Below are positions 20,177 through 29,084 of a DNA stretch of 37,293 nucleotides, one piece after another. The notes beneath the pieces were generated by a model. The model was given only the letters and a program-made list of their open reading frames with translations. It was not told the DNA's origin and did no database searches. Positions within the stretch are counted from its first letter, which is position 1. The number at the start of each line of letters is the position of its first letter. Source of the DNA: Chrysophaeum taylorii (lineage: Eukaryota > Sar > Pelagophyceae > Pelagomonadales > Pelagomonadaceae); NCBI GenBank assembly GCA_029834535.1, contig JAQMWT010000288.1, positions 1 to 37,293 of the forward strand. The letters are read 5' to 3'. The position numbers and the translations under genes were made by a program.

Positions 20177-20362
20177 CGCTCGAGCGCGCGCGGTTCTCGT
20201 TGACTGCGCGTTGAAGTGTCGCCGACGGCATCAACGACCGGCCGCCCGCGCGGCGCCAGGACTGCAAGTTTCCCGTTGTCCCTGCGACTCTGGGACTCTG
20301 GACTCGGACCGGTCGCCCTCGCCCGCGCCTTGGGACGCCTCAACGGCTCGAATGCGTCCTGT

Positions 20363-20375
20363 TTTTGAGACGATC
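20363..20375. repeat. Target-site duplication, retroposon copy 1 (left)
   Basis: TTTTGAGACGATC, repeated exactly at 20720-20732 on the other side of the element. Confidence 0.9.
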
Positions 20376-20719
20376 GCCGACTGCGGTTGCGATGGAGGAC
20401 GGTGCCTCATGAATCCTGAGCCTTGCGAGGGCATCCGCCCTCCCGGCGTAGGTTGGCACCTATTCGCCTCCCGGGCGGGCCGGTTGGCAGCCGGAACGTT
20501 CGCAGTGGGACGGGGTATGGCCGGGGGCGAAGACGGAAGGTTATCGACGAGTTGGTTGTCAGTCACAACGCGGTCTCCTCGTCGCATGGCGACAAGCTTG
20601 ATGGTCACTCTCCGCCGACCGACCTTTCGGCGCTCCTCGTCTACAGGCCCGTGATTCCGGACTGGCTCCTGTCGGTCCGGCCTGGCTCCCATGCTCGGGA
20701 GAGGTCTGAAGTTAGTTAG
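20376..20719 (+). mobile_element. Short non-LTR retroposon, copy 1
   Basis: 344 bp element flanked by a perfect 13 bp duplication. It lacks the first 12-14 bases present in copy 2, a 5' truncation typical of target-primed reverse transcription. Near the 3' end is a small stem-loop, CTCCC-ATGCTC-GGGAG, then GAAGTTAGTTAG as the tail. Its last roughly 60 bp are shared with the LINE remnant at 26477-26781, which suggests it uses that LINE's machinery. A roughly 100-codon frame is partly conserved among copies but has one frameshift here, so it is probably not protein coding. Confidence 0.9.
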
Positions 20720-20732
20720 TTTTGAGACGATC
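20720..20732. repeat. Target-site duplication, retroposon copy 1 (right)
   Basis: TTTTGAGACGATC, identical to 20363-20375. Confidence 0.9.
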
Positions 20733-20929
20733 CGTTAGTTTGGGAGACAGGGCCAATGTCGAGAAGAGACAGGCCCGTTGGTTGAATTAATCACGCTTAC
20801 CCTTAACTTTAGGACATATCTTTGCAATGTCAGCGGCGGTGGCGGCGGCGGCGGCTGTCTTCACATGATGATAATGATGATGTGCTTTTAAACAAATGGG
20901 ACGTCGGAAGCAAGTCGCGCCCTTATAAA

Positions 20930-22967
20930 ATGCCGTTGTCCAAGTTGATCTCGCCCATACCAAGCGCCCGCCTCAAGTCGCGGACGACAAAGGGCCGCAC
21001 GAACTTGTCGCGTCAGGGGTCATCCCCATTGAGTGAGTCGGCGTCGATGCCGACGCTCCCCTCGGACCGACGACCGTTGACGATGCAGAGCGCGCGGCGT
21101 CGCGAGACGGCGACGTGGGCGACGACGCTCGCGTCGGGCGCGAACGAGTGGTCTACGGAGACGCGAGATGCGTGGAGGTTTGCCAATTCGGCCGTGCGTG
21201 ACGAAGAGGAACACCAGGAACGGAATCGGCGACGGACGATCGAGACGATTCAGGCCCATAACAAGATTTTGTTCCATCGGGCGCGAGACAGGCTCACGCA
21301 ACTCGCGAGCCATAAGTTTGGGAGCCTCGAGGCCATGTTTAAGGAGTTTAAGGCCGACCACGACGGAATGCTGAGCCTAGACGATTTTAGCGCAGGACTT
21401 AAGCGCCAGAAGCTCGAGAGCGCCTTTCCGCGCGACTATCAACGTGTCGTCTTCGAGGCAATGGACCGCTCCTACGGCGAGAAGCTCCACGTCAACGACC
21501 TCGTCCGCATCCTCAATCCCGACATGGACAAGTACAACAAGGAGCTCGTCATCGCCTTCCCGTTGCCCGAAGATGGCGACTTGAACAACGCCGGCCGTCA
21601 GCCGACCGACATGGCATCTTTGGTGGATAAACCACTGCTTCCAGATCACCTTCACCCGATCAAGGACAAGATCATCGACGCCGTGTTCCACAAAGCACGA
21701 ATCGAGAAGCGCGAGGACGGCGTCACCGACCATAAGGCGTACCTCATGAACGCATTCAAGCAACGGGACGAAGACATGAGTGGGATGCTCGCCCCTGACC
21801 AGATCGTGATGGCTCTCGGCCCGGGACAACTCGATCTCAAGGTCGACCCGTTGGAAATCAAGGAGCTCATCGACCACGTGAGCGACCGAGGGGAGAAGGT
21901 GAGCTATAAGGAATTCATCCGGTGCCTCGAGTTCACCGAGATCGAACCCACCTACAACCCGTTCTTCGACCACCGGAATCGTGATCTCCTCACGCTCAAG
22001 AAGCTCGCCGACGCCCCGTGGCCGTGGGAAAATCCGGACTGGGACGAGAGCGAATTGGCGCCCGACCACCAGATTCCCAAGGCATCCAACGTGGAAATTG
22101 ACAACAACAATAAGCCGGACATTCCGTACATCCGCCAGCTCGTCACATCGCAAGAAATTCAAAAGTACAACTGTCTCCTTGCCAAGGCACGCACCGAAGC
22201 CACAAAGGGTCAGGAACGACCTCGAACCTCTACGGGTGACGTCTTTGCGGATATGCGGGCGAAAAGTCGCCTACAGCTCGCGTCGATCTGCCCGCGTTTC
22301 GTTGCACCACCGCCCACGGACTGGACGAGGACCGGCTGCGGTGGCAACGGCATCAGCACAAAGTCGGGTCTCTACCTCCCGAAGAGCGAACGCTTTGTCA
22401 CAACTTCGCAGGCTTACTTCAAGCCCATTCATTACCAACCCGACCAGTCTGTGGTTCGCGACGTCATCAGCGACGCGCAGAAGGCCGTCGACGCGCGGAA
22501 ACAACGAGCCCGGGCGCGAAAGGCAAGGAATCTCCAGCTCGAAAAGCAAATAGCCGCGCGCCAGCTCAAACGCGAAGAGATGATATACATGAACCAACAG
22601 CAAAAGCTCAAGCTAAAGGTTAGACCGCTTGGCTAAATCTCCTCTTACGTTCTCCTCGCGCAGGCTATTGAAATGTACGACTACTACCGGAAAACGTACG
22701 AGAAGGACATCGTCTCCATTCGGCGTGGGCCGCCGGAAGTCATGCAAAAACGCTCAAACGTCAACCTTTACACTCGCATGTGGGGTGGTTCGCCAAACAA
22801 CATGCTCCATCCCGCGAATCGATCCAAAAATCCTCGTGAGAGCTGGCAGACAACGCAGCAGGTTAGTTTCGCAACGATTTCAATGGCGCCATGACTCTTG
22901 CGTGCGCACGCAGATTGGCTTTGCTCACAAGCACCAGCCGGCTGCATTGTCAGTCCCATTAAGATGA
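20930..22967 (+). CDS. EF-hand protein, three exons
   Basis: Spliced gene: exon 1 20930-22618, intron 22619-22663 (45 bp, GTTAGA to CGCAG), exon 2 22664-22861, intron 22862-22913 (52 bp, GTTAGT to CGCAG), exon 3 22914-22967, all in phase 0, giving 646 residues. ATG 20930 is the first in frame. An open frame from 20822 lacks ATG. Residues about 140-195 and 280-335 form two EF-hand pairs. Loops ADHDGMLSLDDF and RDEDMSGMLAPDQ keep several Asp and the Gly, while the partners (DRSYGEKLHVND, SDRGEKVSYKEF) are degenerate, so few sites probably bind calcium. The C-terminal part has a long basic Gln/Lys/Arg helix (ARKARNLQLEKQIAARQ) and aromatic-Pro motifs (WPWENPDW, YTRMWGG). It may be a flagellar or cytoskeletal protein. 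That is inference only. Confidence 0.85.
22619..22663 (+). other. Mini-intron 1 of the EF-hand gene (45 bp)
   Basis: GTTAGA at the donor, CTCGCGCAG at the acceptor, phase 0. Reading through it would end the protein after six codons. Removing it joins AAG (Lys) to GCT (Ala) and restores a long frame. Confidence 0.85.
22862..22913 (+). other. Mini-intron 2 of the EF-hand gene (52 bp)
   Basis: GTTAGT donor, GCACGCAG acceptor, phase 0. Splicing continues the frame for 17 more residues to TGA at 22965-22967. Confidence 0.75.
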
Positions 22968-23247
22968 AATTATCCTGCGATGCTTCGAAACACGACATCG
23001 CGAATGATGAGTCCGACCCGATGATTAAGGATAAATAGGCCCTGAGGCACCTAGAGCGAAAACGCTAACATTTTTCCGAACAGTGGTTCGTAAGGGGTCG
23101 AGAGTTACGTTGTGTGGCTTGCCACCCTTACGGCCCAGCCACCACGCACGTCTCCTTACAACCCCCTACACCCTCTTCTCACCTGCCGCGTCCTCTCTTT
23201 CTCAGCATAATAAAAACATAACACACCCCCCCTGTTGGCAGTCGACC
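22968..23247. other. Intergenic segment
   Basis: No gene seen. The AATAAAAACATAA stretch near 23210 could serve as a polyadenylation region. Upstream boundary of the duplicated TATA element. Confidence 0.4.
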
Positions 23248-23270
23248 GCATAGGGGTATATATAGCCCCG
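23248..23270 (+). promoter_or_regulatory. TATA box in a GGGG/CCCC stem, upstream copy
   Basis: GCATAGGGGTATATATAGCC followed by CC: the TATA sequence is enclosed by a 4 bp GGGG/CCCC inverted repeat. The same element recurs exactly 500 bp downstream at 23748. Retroposon copy 2 lies between them. Confidence 0.5.
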
Positions 23271-23271
23271 G

Positions 23272-23283
23272 GCACTCGCGCAC
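23272..23283. repeat. Target-site duplication, retroposon copy 2 (left)
   Basis: GCACTCGCGCAC, repeated exactly at 23648-23659. Confidence 0.9.
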
Positions 23284-23647
23284 TACCCTTACCCTGATCG
23301 CCGACTGCGGTTGCGATGGAGGACGGTGCCTCATGAATCCTGAGCCTTGCGAGGGCATCCGCCCTCCCGGCGTAGGTTGGCACCTATTCGCCTCCCGGGC
23401 GGGCCGGTTGGCAGCCGGAACGTTCGCAGTGGGACGGGGTATGGCCGGGGGGCGAAGACGGGAGGTTATCGGCGAGTTGCTTGTCAGTCACATCGCGGTC
23501 TCCTCGTCGCATTGCGACAAGCTTGATGGTCACTCTCCGCCGACCGACCTTTCGGCGCTCCTCGTCTACAGGCCCGTGATTCCGGACTGGCTCCTGTCGG
23601 TCCGGCCTGGCTCCCATGCTCGGGAGAGGTCTGAAGTTAGTTAGTTA
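23284..23647 (+). mobile_element. Short non-LTR retroposon, copy 2 (longest)
   Basis: 364 bp, the most complete copy, beginning TACCCTTACCCTGATCG and ending in the GTTAGTTAG tail, flanked by a 12 bp perfect duplication. The body is nearly identical to copies 1 and 3, so insertion is recent. It landed between two copies of a TATA element upstream of the DUF3891 gene and could influence that gene's transcription. Confidence 0.92.
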
Positions 23648-23659
23648 GCACTCGCGCAC
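23648..23659. repeat. Target-site duplication, retroposon copy 2 (right)
   Basis: GCACTCGCGCAC, identical to 23272-23283. Confidence 0.9.
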
Positions 23660-23747
23660 CAGGCGTCGTCATCCTTTGATGGGCCCCCATCGTCTAGGAT
23701 GCATACTAGACTCGCCCCAGATGTTCACGTTTCACTATGTGGGGGAA

Positions 23748-23770
23748 GCATAGGGGTATATATAGACCCC
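23748..23770 (+). promoter_or_regulatory. Probable TATA promoter of the DUF3891 gene
   Basis: GCATAGGGGTATATATAGAC followed by CCC. The TATA core starts at about 23757, roughly 108 bp upstream of the ATG at 23865, a sensible distance for a core promoter with a short leader. It duplicates the element at 23248-23270, and sequence following both copies is related (CACTCGC). Confidence 0.55.
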
Positions 23771-23864
23771 ACTCGCACACACCAGGACCGGCATTCCTAC
23801 CCTTACCTTTCGGACCGACCTTTGGGTCGCGTTCCAAGTCCGTTGAACGACAACTGTTTCTCAG

Positions 23865-24599
23865 ATGATCATTCAATCACTCCGTGGTGGCCGAGGCCTC
23901 CGTGCGATCCGACAACAGGATCACGCTCTCCTCGCTGGAGCTTTGGCGCATGCTTGGAAGGAACCTCTGAGTTTCGATGTCCTGCTCGCGGCGGCGATGC
24001 ACGACAGCTCATGGCGTGATGAGGACGAGTCGCCGCTTTTTGACGTTGCTCGCGGTCGCTTTTTCGATTTCGCATCGTACCCCCCCGACGCACGTGTGCG
24101 ATTCTACTCGGCGGGCATCGACGCCCTTGAGTCTATTGGAGCCGCAGTCGCGGCTCTCACGAGCATGCATTACCTCCGGCTGATGGGCCGCGCGGCGCCG
24201 GAGAAATTTCGCCGAGCCGAACTCGCGCGTCAACATCGCCTGCGATCGTCCCAGCGTGTTGTCAACACCGATCTTGAGTACCTCCGATTTTTGGACACAT
24301 TCTCCCTCTTCGTCTGCATGACGAGCCCTGCAGTGGAGGAACACCCTCTGTGGCTAAAGAACCGCGAAGACGACAAGAGCGTTTTGCAGACGCCGAACCA
24401 AGGCTCCCTTACTATGCGATGGACAGCCGCGGATCGCCTCGCAGTTTTCCCATTTCCCTTTGACACGGTGGGGAACTTCGAGTACACCATCCCTGTTGTG
24501 CATCTCCCGCGTACGACCTACCCAAATCGCGACGCTGCGCTGGCTGACTACCGCGCGCCATCCAATCGAACCTCCTGGACTGTCTTCATCGAGAGATAA
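23865..24599 (+). CDS. DUF3891 family protein
   Basis: 244 residues, intronless, from ATG 23865, directly after TTTCTCAG, which could also be a splice acceptor. The family pattern is clear: an N-terminal IRQQDHALLAGALAHAW block, MHDSSWRDEDE, FFDFASYP, then RFYSAGIDALESIGAAVAAL and LRFLDTFSLFVCMTSPAVEE. DUF3891 proteins are known mainly from bacteria and have no established function; the conserved His/Asp residues suggest a metal or phosphohydrolase-like site, which is inference. Full length for the family and no stops, so likely functional. The bacterial distribution suggests horizontal acquisition, though base composition is similar to the neighbours. Confidence 0.85.
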   Translation: MIIQSLRGGRGLRAIRQQDHALLAGALAHAWKEPLSFDVLLAAAMHDSSWRDEDESPLFDVARGRFFDFASYPPDARVRFYSAGIDALESIGAAVAALTSMHYLRLMGRAAPEKFRRAELARQHRLRSSQRVVNTDLEYLRFLDTFSLFVCMTSPAVEEHPLWLKNREDDKSVLQTPNQGSLTMRWTAADRLAVFPFPFDTVGNFEYTIPVVHLPRTTYPNRDAALADYRAPSNRTSWTVFIER

Positions 24600-25260
24600 T
24601 CCTGAATGAGTGGCCGACTCTCTTGCGCACTTTCGACGCTCCACGACATAGACACGCCAGCCAGAAACTGTGCGTGCCGGTAGTCGGAACATGTAACTAT
24701 TGACTTTCTTCTCGTGTCAACCACAACTCCGCAGTGTTCGTTGTGCCTTGAAAGGCCAGCCTTCAACACACACGCGGACCATTTCGGCATGAGAATGGGC
24801 GGGATTCACAATTTCGACACGGTCGACAAACGCGTGCAATCACCGTCTTCGCCAAGAGTGAGGTCTTTGCGAGGCGGCCGACAGGCGGGTACGGGAGATT
24901 CGAAGCTGTGTGCTGACGCGTTCTACATGCACGTCGCCTCGAAAGAACAACACGGGGTAAAAGGACATTTTCCCGAATGAAACGCCGTTCTCGCGCTGTT
25001 TTTGTCCCCTTGAACGGTCCTCGCTACGAAGAGTAGATGGAATGCCTTGTGACAGACAGGATGGACGTCCGCTGCTGGTCGTGCTGTTGCTTAATGTTGT
25101 TACCCTGGCTATGAGTGGGCACTTGGCTTCCGGCATGTCTTGAGGAATGATTTCGTACTGGGGGGGGCGAGAGATTCGCACTGGAACTGCATTGGAACTT
25201 GTGATAGCTCTAGGAGCTCGGTGGTCTTCGCAAGGACCGTATGGTGATTCTTGTCTATCC
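24600..25260. other. Interval without a supportable gene
   Basis: Short frames on both strands (88 codons plus at 24714, 113 codons minus at 25181-24840) have no recognisable domain. Probably the 3' flank of the DUF3891 gene. Confidence 0.4.
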
Positions 25261-25270
25261 TTGTTTATGG

Positions 25271-25510
25271 TTTTTAAAAGTCGACTGCCAAGATGTGGGG
25301 GGCAGGCGCGGAGGGGCTTTGGGTTGTGTGGAGACGTGAGAGATGCCGGAAAGGCGAGTCAGTCCCGTTTAGGGATTGGGTTTCAAAAGTCGCCTGCTAA
25401 GAGGGGGGGGTTTCAGTAGGTTTCGTGGATACGTGAGGGATGCCTTGAAGGCGGGGGTGTATTTATGGGGTTTTGAAGGCCGACTGCTAAGAGGGAGCGG
25501 GTGCGTGTGG
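25271..25510 (+). repeat. Degenerate GTCGAC-core ladder, about 100 bp period
   Basis: Three spaced copies of a motif like TTTTTAAAAGTCGACTGCCA, at about 25271, 25383 and 25481, each followed by a G run and a GTGAGGGATGCC-like segment. This is a diverged relative of the tandem array at 2234-2365 and of the unit near 3518. Confidence 0.65.
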
Positions 25511-25856
25511 GTATTTATGGGTTAATGAAGGGTGTCAACTCAACACGAGGCGGCGGATGGACTACTAGAAGGGTCTCCTTGTATTGCCCCATCTTCTGCT
25601 CCATTTGTCCAGTTCGGTGCTACGGGTTCTCTTTCCTATTACCACCACATGCGTTCAACCTGCGCTGAGCGGGATCACTCTCCCGCCTGAGTACAAGCGG
25701 CGAACTTGGATTGCCCCATAACATGGGTGGTATTGGCGGCGACGGCGGTCGCGGCGGCCCTGCCTCTGAACCAGTCCCGTCTCTCTACCCCAAACACTCG
25801 TTCTGGCCCCTTCCCGATCTATATGCTCTACGCTCATTTTGCTGTCCCCTCTGTTT

Positions 25857-25988
25857 TACGCCTCTCTTGCGCCTCATCCCACCATGCGTTCCTCTGCGCT
25901 CCTTTTGCATGTCTCCTCCGTCTACGCCTCTCTTGCACCTCATCCTACCATGCGCTCTTTTTGTCGCTCTCACCACGCCTCTCACTGC
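25857..25988 (+). repeat. 66 bp imperfect tandem duplication
   Basis: Two units starting TACGCCTCTCTTGC (25857) and TACGCCTCTCTTGC (25923), inside a pyrimidine-rich stretch running from about 25780 to 26120. Frames across it are low complexity and not called. Confidence 0.75.
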
Positions 25989-26129
25989 GTTGCCGTCTCT
26001 TCCATGTTTCTCCCGTCTGCTCTGCTATTTCCGATTTTGCTCCATCGCCTTCCTTTGCGGTCGTCTTTGGCATTCTCTTCTTTTGTGTTTCTCTTCCTTT
26101 GTGCGATCATCCGCTCTCTGAGCCTGGGA

Positions 26130-26141
26130 GTTGCTGTAACC
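26130..26141. repeat. Target-site duplication, retroposon copy 3 (left)
   Basis: GTTGCTGTAACC, repeated exactly at 26465-26476. Confidence 0.9.
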
Positions 26142-26464
26142 TAACTAACTAACTAACTAACTTCAGACCTCTCCCGAGCATGGAAGCCAGGCCGGACCGA
26201 CAGGAGCCAGTCCGGAATCACGGGCCTGTAGACGAGGAGCGCCGAAAGGTCGGTCGGCGGAGAGTGACCATCAAGCTTGTCGCCATGCGACGAGGAGACC
26301 GCGATGTGACTGACAACCAACTCGTCGATTACCTTCCGTCTGCGCCCCCCGGCCATACCCCGTCCCACTGCGAACGTTCCGGCTGCCAACCGGCCCGCCC
26401 GGGAGGCGAATAGATGCCAACCTACGCCGGGAGGGCGGGTGCCCTCGCAAGGCTCAGGATTCAT
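26142..26464 (-). mobile_element. Short non-LTR retroposon, copy 3
   Basis: 323 bp on the minus strand, with the longest TTAG tail of the three and a perfect 12 bp duplication. Its 5' end starts at ATGAATCCTGAG, 53 bases further in than copy 2, so it is 5' truncated. It inserted next to the tail of the older LINE fragment at 26477-26781. Confidence 0.92.
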
Positions 26465-26476
26465 GTTGCTGTAACC
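26465..26476. repeat. Target-site duplication, retroposon copy 3 (right)
   Basis: GTTGCTGTAACC, identical to 26130-26141. Confidence 0.9.
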
Positions 26477-26780
26477 ATAATAATAACTAACTAACTAACT
26501 AACTTCAGACCTCTCCCGAGCATGGGAGCCAGGCCGGACAGGCAGGAGCCGATCCGGAATCACAGAGGAAAATCACGCAGTTCGGGCAGAGGCGAAGGAC
26601 GAGGACTCGTTGATGACGGACCGCCACTGCGCGCGGTCTTGTGCGAAGTCGTGCAAGAGCGTCGCAGGCCGCAAACGTGTTGGTCCACGAACAATCGACC
26701 TGTCCGTCGCGTTCTGCCCAACCGAGCGAACCCCATCCCAGCGCGGACTTTCCGGGTGCTAACCGGCCAGCCCGGTTACC

Positions 26781-26781
<1 letters not shown>
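26477..26781 (-). mobile_element. LINE 3' end with partial ORF, related to the retroposon
   Basis: Read on the minus strand, the last roughly 70 codons of a reverse-transcriptase ORF (LLHDFAQDRAQWRSVINE, ending ARTA and TGA at 26573-26575) match the conserved DRxxWR end of LINE polyproteins. They are followed by a 3' untranslated region whose last 62 bp equal the end of retroposon copies 1-3, and by an AGTT tail (26477-26505). The upstream part also resembles the middle of those copies (GGCCGGTTAGC against GGCCGGTTGGC). It is therefore the likely autonomous partner, heavily 5' truncated. Confidence 0.8.
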
Positions 26782-26817
<36 letters not shown>

Positions 26818-26818
26818 G
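26782..26818 (+). repeat. ATA trinucleotide microsatellite
   Basis: About 12 uninterrupted ATA/AAT units, abutting the 5' end of the LINE fragment. A stop-rich or Asn-rich reading frame across it is not a gene. Confidence 0.95.
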
Positions 26819-28544
26819 GGAAATAGGAATTCTAATGGATCGCTGCTGATGCGCGCACGTTTGTGAAGGCACTCGTGCCCTTGGGTCCCGAGTAGTCCAA
26901 AGGGTCCCGAGTAGTCCAAATCAAACTCCCCTAGTGCCCCTTTAGTTATTGCTCGCCCGATGTCGCACCAACTTTCTCTCGCTCGCGCTGTGTTCGTCCA
27001 CGGCTTGCTGTCGCCGTCCTCGTTGTTGTCGCGCGTCATCTCAAGTTGACCCGTACGACATGCTCGAGTACTGGACGCCCCGTGGTTTTTAGTCACATCC
27101 TGTATGCGAAACATCGTCTGTCAGCAAGTGTGGGGTGTGGCTTTCGCATGGTTGAACCCGTATGGTTTGTGGAAAAAGACTTGTGCCCCGTAGTCGAGGG
27201 CCGCGCCTCAAGTACCCACGTACACTGTCGCGGTGGTAGTCGCGCTCTAGACACGACGGGTAGCAAAGCGCACCATGCCGCTAGGCCATGCCGGACACGG
27301 CTTGCTGGTGCCGAAGTCGTCGACTGCAATCGAAAATGAGCCGGGGTTTCGGAGAATTCCAGCGTGATCAAGCTAATCAAGCAGCGCTCTTGAAGCGCGG
27401 TACGCGATCAAGGAGACAGATGCGATGAGGGACACCATCGCCTATTGGCGTGGGTGATCCAAGCATCGGAAAGACGCCGGAGTCGATATTACTCGCCATG
27501 CAGGACATTAGGCCCGAAGCTCGAAGTGCTGAAAAGTTAACCCCAGCGGCGAGATTTTCGATACGTTCAACCGCGACGTGTGCACGTTCAGCTATCGGTG
27601 CTGCCAGCCAACTGGGTACCGGGATCAGCGCTGGCTCTCTCGAAACTCGGCGCAGGGTGATATAGTCGGACATGAATCCTAAGCAGAGCGCCGAGACCCA
27701 ACGGGCGGAGATCGCTCCGTAGAATATCAGCGGAGTGCAGGGTTGTGATGCGCATGAAATTCAGCGATTTCCTGGCCATCGACTTCGCGTGCAGCCGAGT
27801 GCCTTGGTTCAGCGCCAAAGGAAAGCCAAGGGCTGGAGGAAAAGTAAGATTCAACTCAAAAGAGCGCGCTGCTGGACGTGGGCGATGCTGTCGGTGCGGC
27901 GGAAAGAACGCTACGACGCGTTGCGAACTGTTTGAGACGAGGAGAAATTCAAATCCAGACAGACCTTCGTTCACGTAAAGTAGACCATGTCATGTAAAGC
28001 AGACCCTTCGCTGCGTTACATCATCGCGCGCGACGATGCGTTCACTAAAGTATCACACTCTGATGCTCGTGTGTTGTATCTCTTTTCGACGCGGAGACGA
28101 CAAAGGGCACGAACGTCTCCATGCTATACGGCCTATGTACCCCAAGTAGTTGAGAGTCGTCGCTATGAACTTCGATCTCGATCGTTGATGGAACTCTCAG
28201 AAAAAAGCACTACTAGCCGTATCCGAAGGCGACACACCATGGACTCAATTCTTGCCACTTACTTGTGCTGAGCTGAACACACACCATGGGCGCGTCGACG
28301 ATTGTTTCATATGGAGCAACGACCTTTTTGCTGAGGCCCATCTCACAGGTTTTATTTAGAGCGTACCGACTGCTAATGCCGGTGGATTGGCGCAGGGTTG
28401 TTCGCAATTACACGCAGTGCGGAGGGCGATGGACGTATGCGTTCATGCTGCCGAGGTCGTTGGCCGTCGCGACCTCGTAGCAGGTTGTTGGCGTGGGCGG
28501 TGCCGCCCTCTTCTCGCCGATCTTCTTGCTAGTGTTCCCAGCCC
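26819..28544. other. Interval with no clear gene
   Basis: Includes a 19 bp tandem duplication (GGGTCCCGAGTAGTCCAAA, about 26883-26920). A plus-strand frame (27745-27978) contains SDFLAIDFACSRVPWFSAKG and a Cys cluster (GRCCRCGGKN) followed by a likely frameshift, so could be a transposase or other element remnant with a zinc-binding end. No family is assigned. Other frames are short and conflict between strands. Confidence 0.4.
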
Positions 28545-28937
28545 TTTGGAGAGATTTGACCCTCTCCGGGTACATGGTAGAGACTGCGTGCAGTCTTAGG
28601 CGTGTACAGACCATTCCGCTTGCTACTACACAAGGTAGGGATTTAAGCCCTAACTCCTTAAGGACATTAGGTCCCATAGAAGCGTTTACACTGACAACGA
28701 GGAACGAAGCCTCTGTTAATTAAACAGAACACCCCGTACCTGACGGTACGCACCTGGAGGCCTACTCCATGTTGGAAAAGAGCTTCAGACTGGGTTAATC
28801 ATAGTCGTGAAAATATATAATTGCGGAAGGGCAAGGAAGGAAGGAAGGAAGGAAGGAACGAGGGAAAGCCGTATTACGGAGAGAAAACCCTCGCGTAAAG
28901 ATAGGTGTGAAATGTTCCAGTGTCGCACACATAATAG
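28545..28937 (-). repeat. Hairpin-rich dispersed repeat, copy 3
   Basis: Reverse complement of 8635-9012 with close identity. Stem-forming pairs on the plus strand: GGAGAG/CTCTCC (28551-28570), AGACTG/CAGTCT (28581-28596), TCTGTT/AACAGA, CGTACC/GGTACG. It carries an expanded GGAA microsatellite (about 28834-28860). It ends about 150 bp from the 3' end of the minus-strand ORF at 29085, so it could be that element's LTR, but no partner copy is seen at the other end. Confidence 0.8.
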
Positions 28938-28966
28938 CAGTCGACATTTAAAGACACACATAATAG
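28927..28966 (-). mobile_element. 18 bp insertion with 11 bp flanking duplication
   Basis: ACACATAATAG (28927-28937), then CAGTCGACATTTAAAGAC (28938-28955), then ACACATAATAG again (28956-28966). The homologous repeat at 8635 has one copy of the 11 bp and no insert, giving a direct empty site. The insert equals, in reverse, the core of the tandem motif at 2234-2365 and 3518. Confidence 0.75.
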
Positions 28967-29084
28967 TGTCCCTCAACGTGTGAAAACGGTTTATGCATTT
29001 CAGACGTTCTTGAAGCGGAACTTGTGCAATATACATGAGAACAGTGAACAGTAGAACAAACAACAACAGAACAGGACAAATTAA

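Noticed and set aside
20711..20719. TTAG repeats as interstitial telomere sequence
   Set aside because: They occur only at the 3' ends of retroposons and inside their target duplications, so they are retroposon tails.
23004..23030. ATGATGAGTCC resembling a hammerhead ribozyme core
   Set aside because: The matching GAAA element and closing stems are not present; another GATGAGTCC near 17368 fails likewise.
23333..23644. 103-codon frame present in retroposon copies 2 and 3
   Set aside because: Copies are nearly identical at the DNA level so frame retention is uninformative; copy 1 has a frameshift, and the stop lies in the tail repeat.
28545..29084. 3' LTR of the Copia element
   Set aside because: Position is suggestive, but no partner copy lies right of 34690 and no TG...CA ends are clear, so it is not called an LTR.
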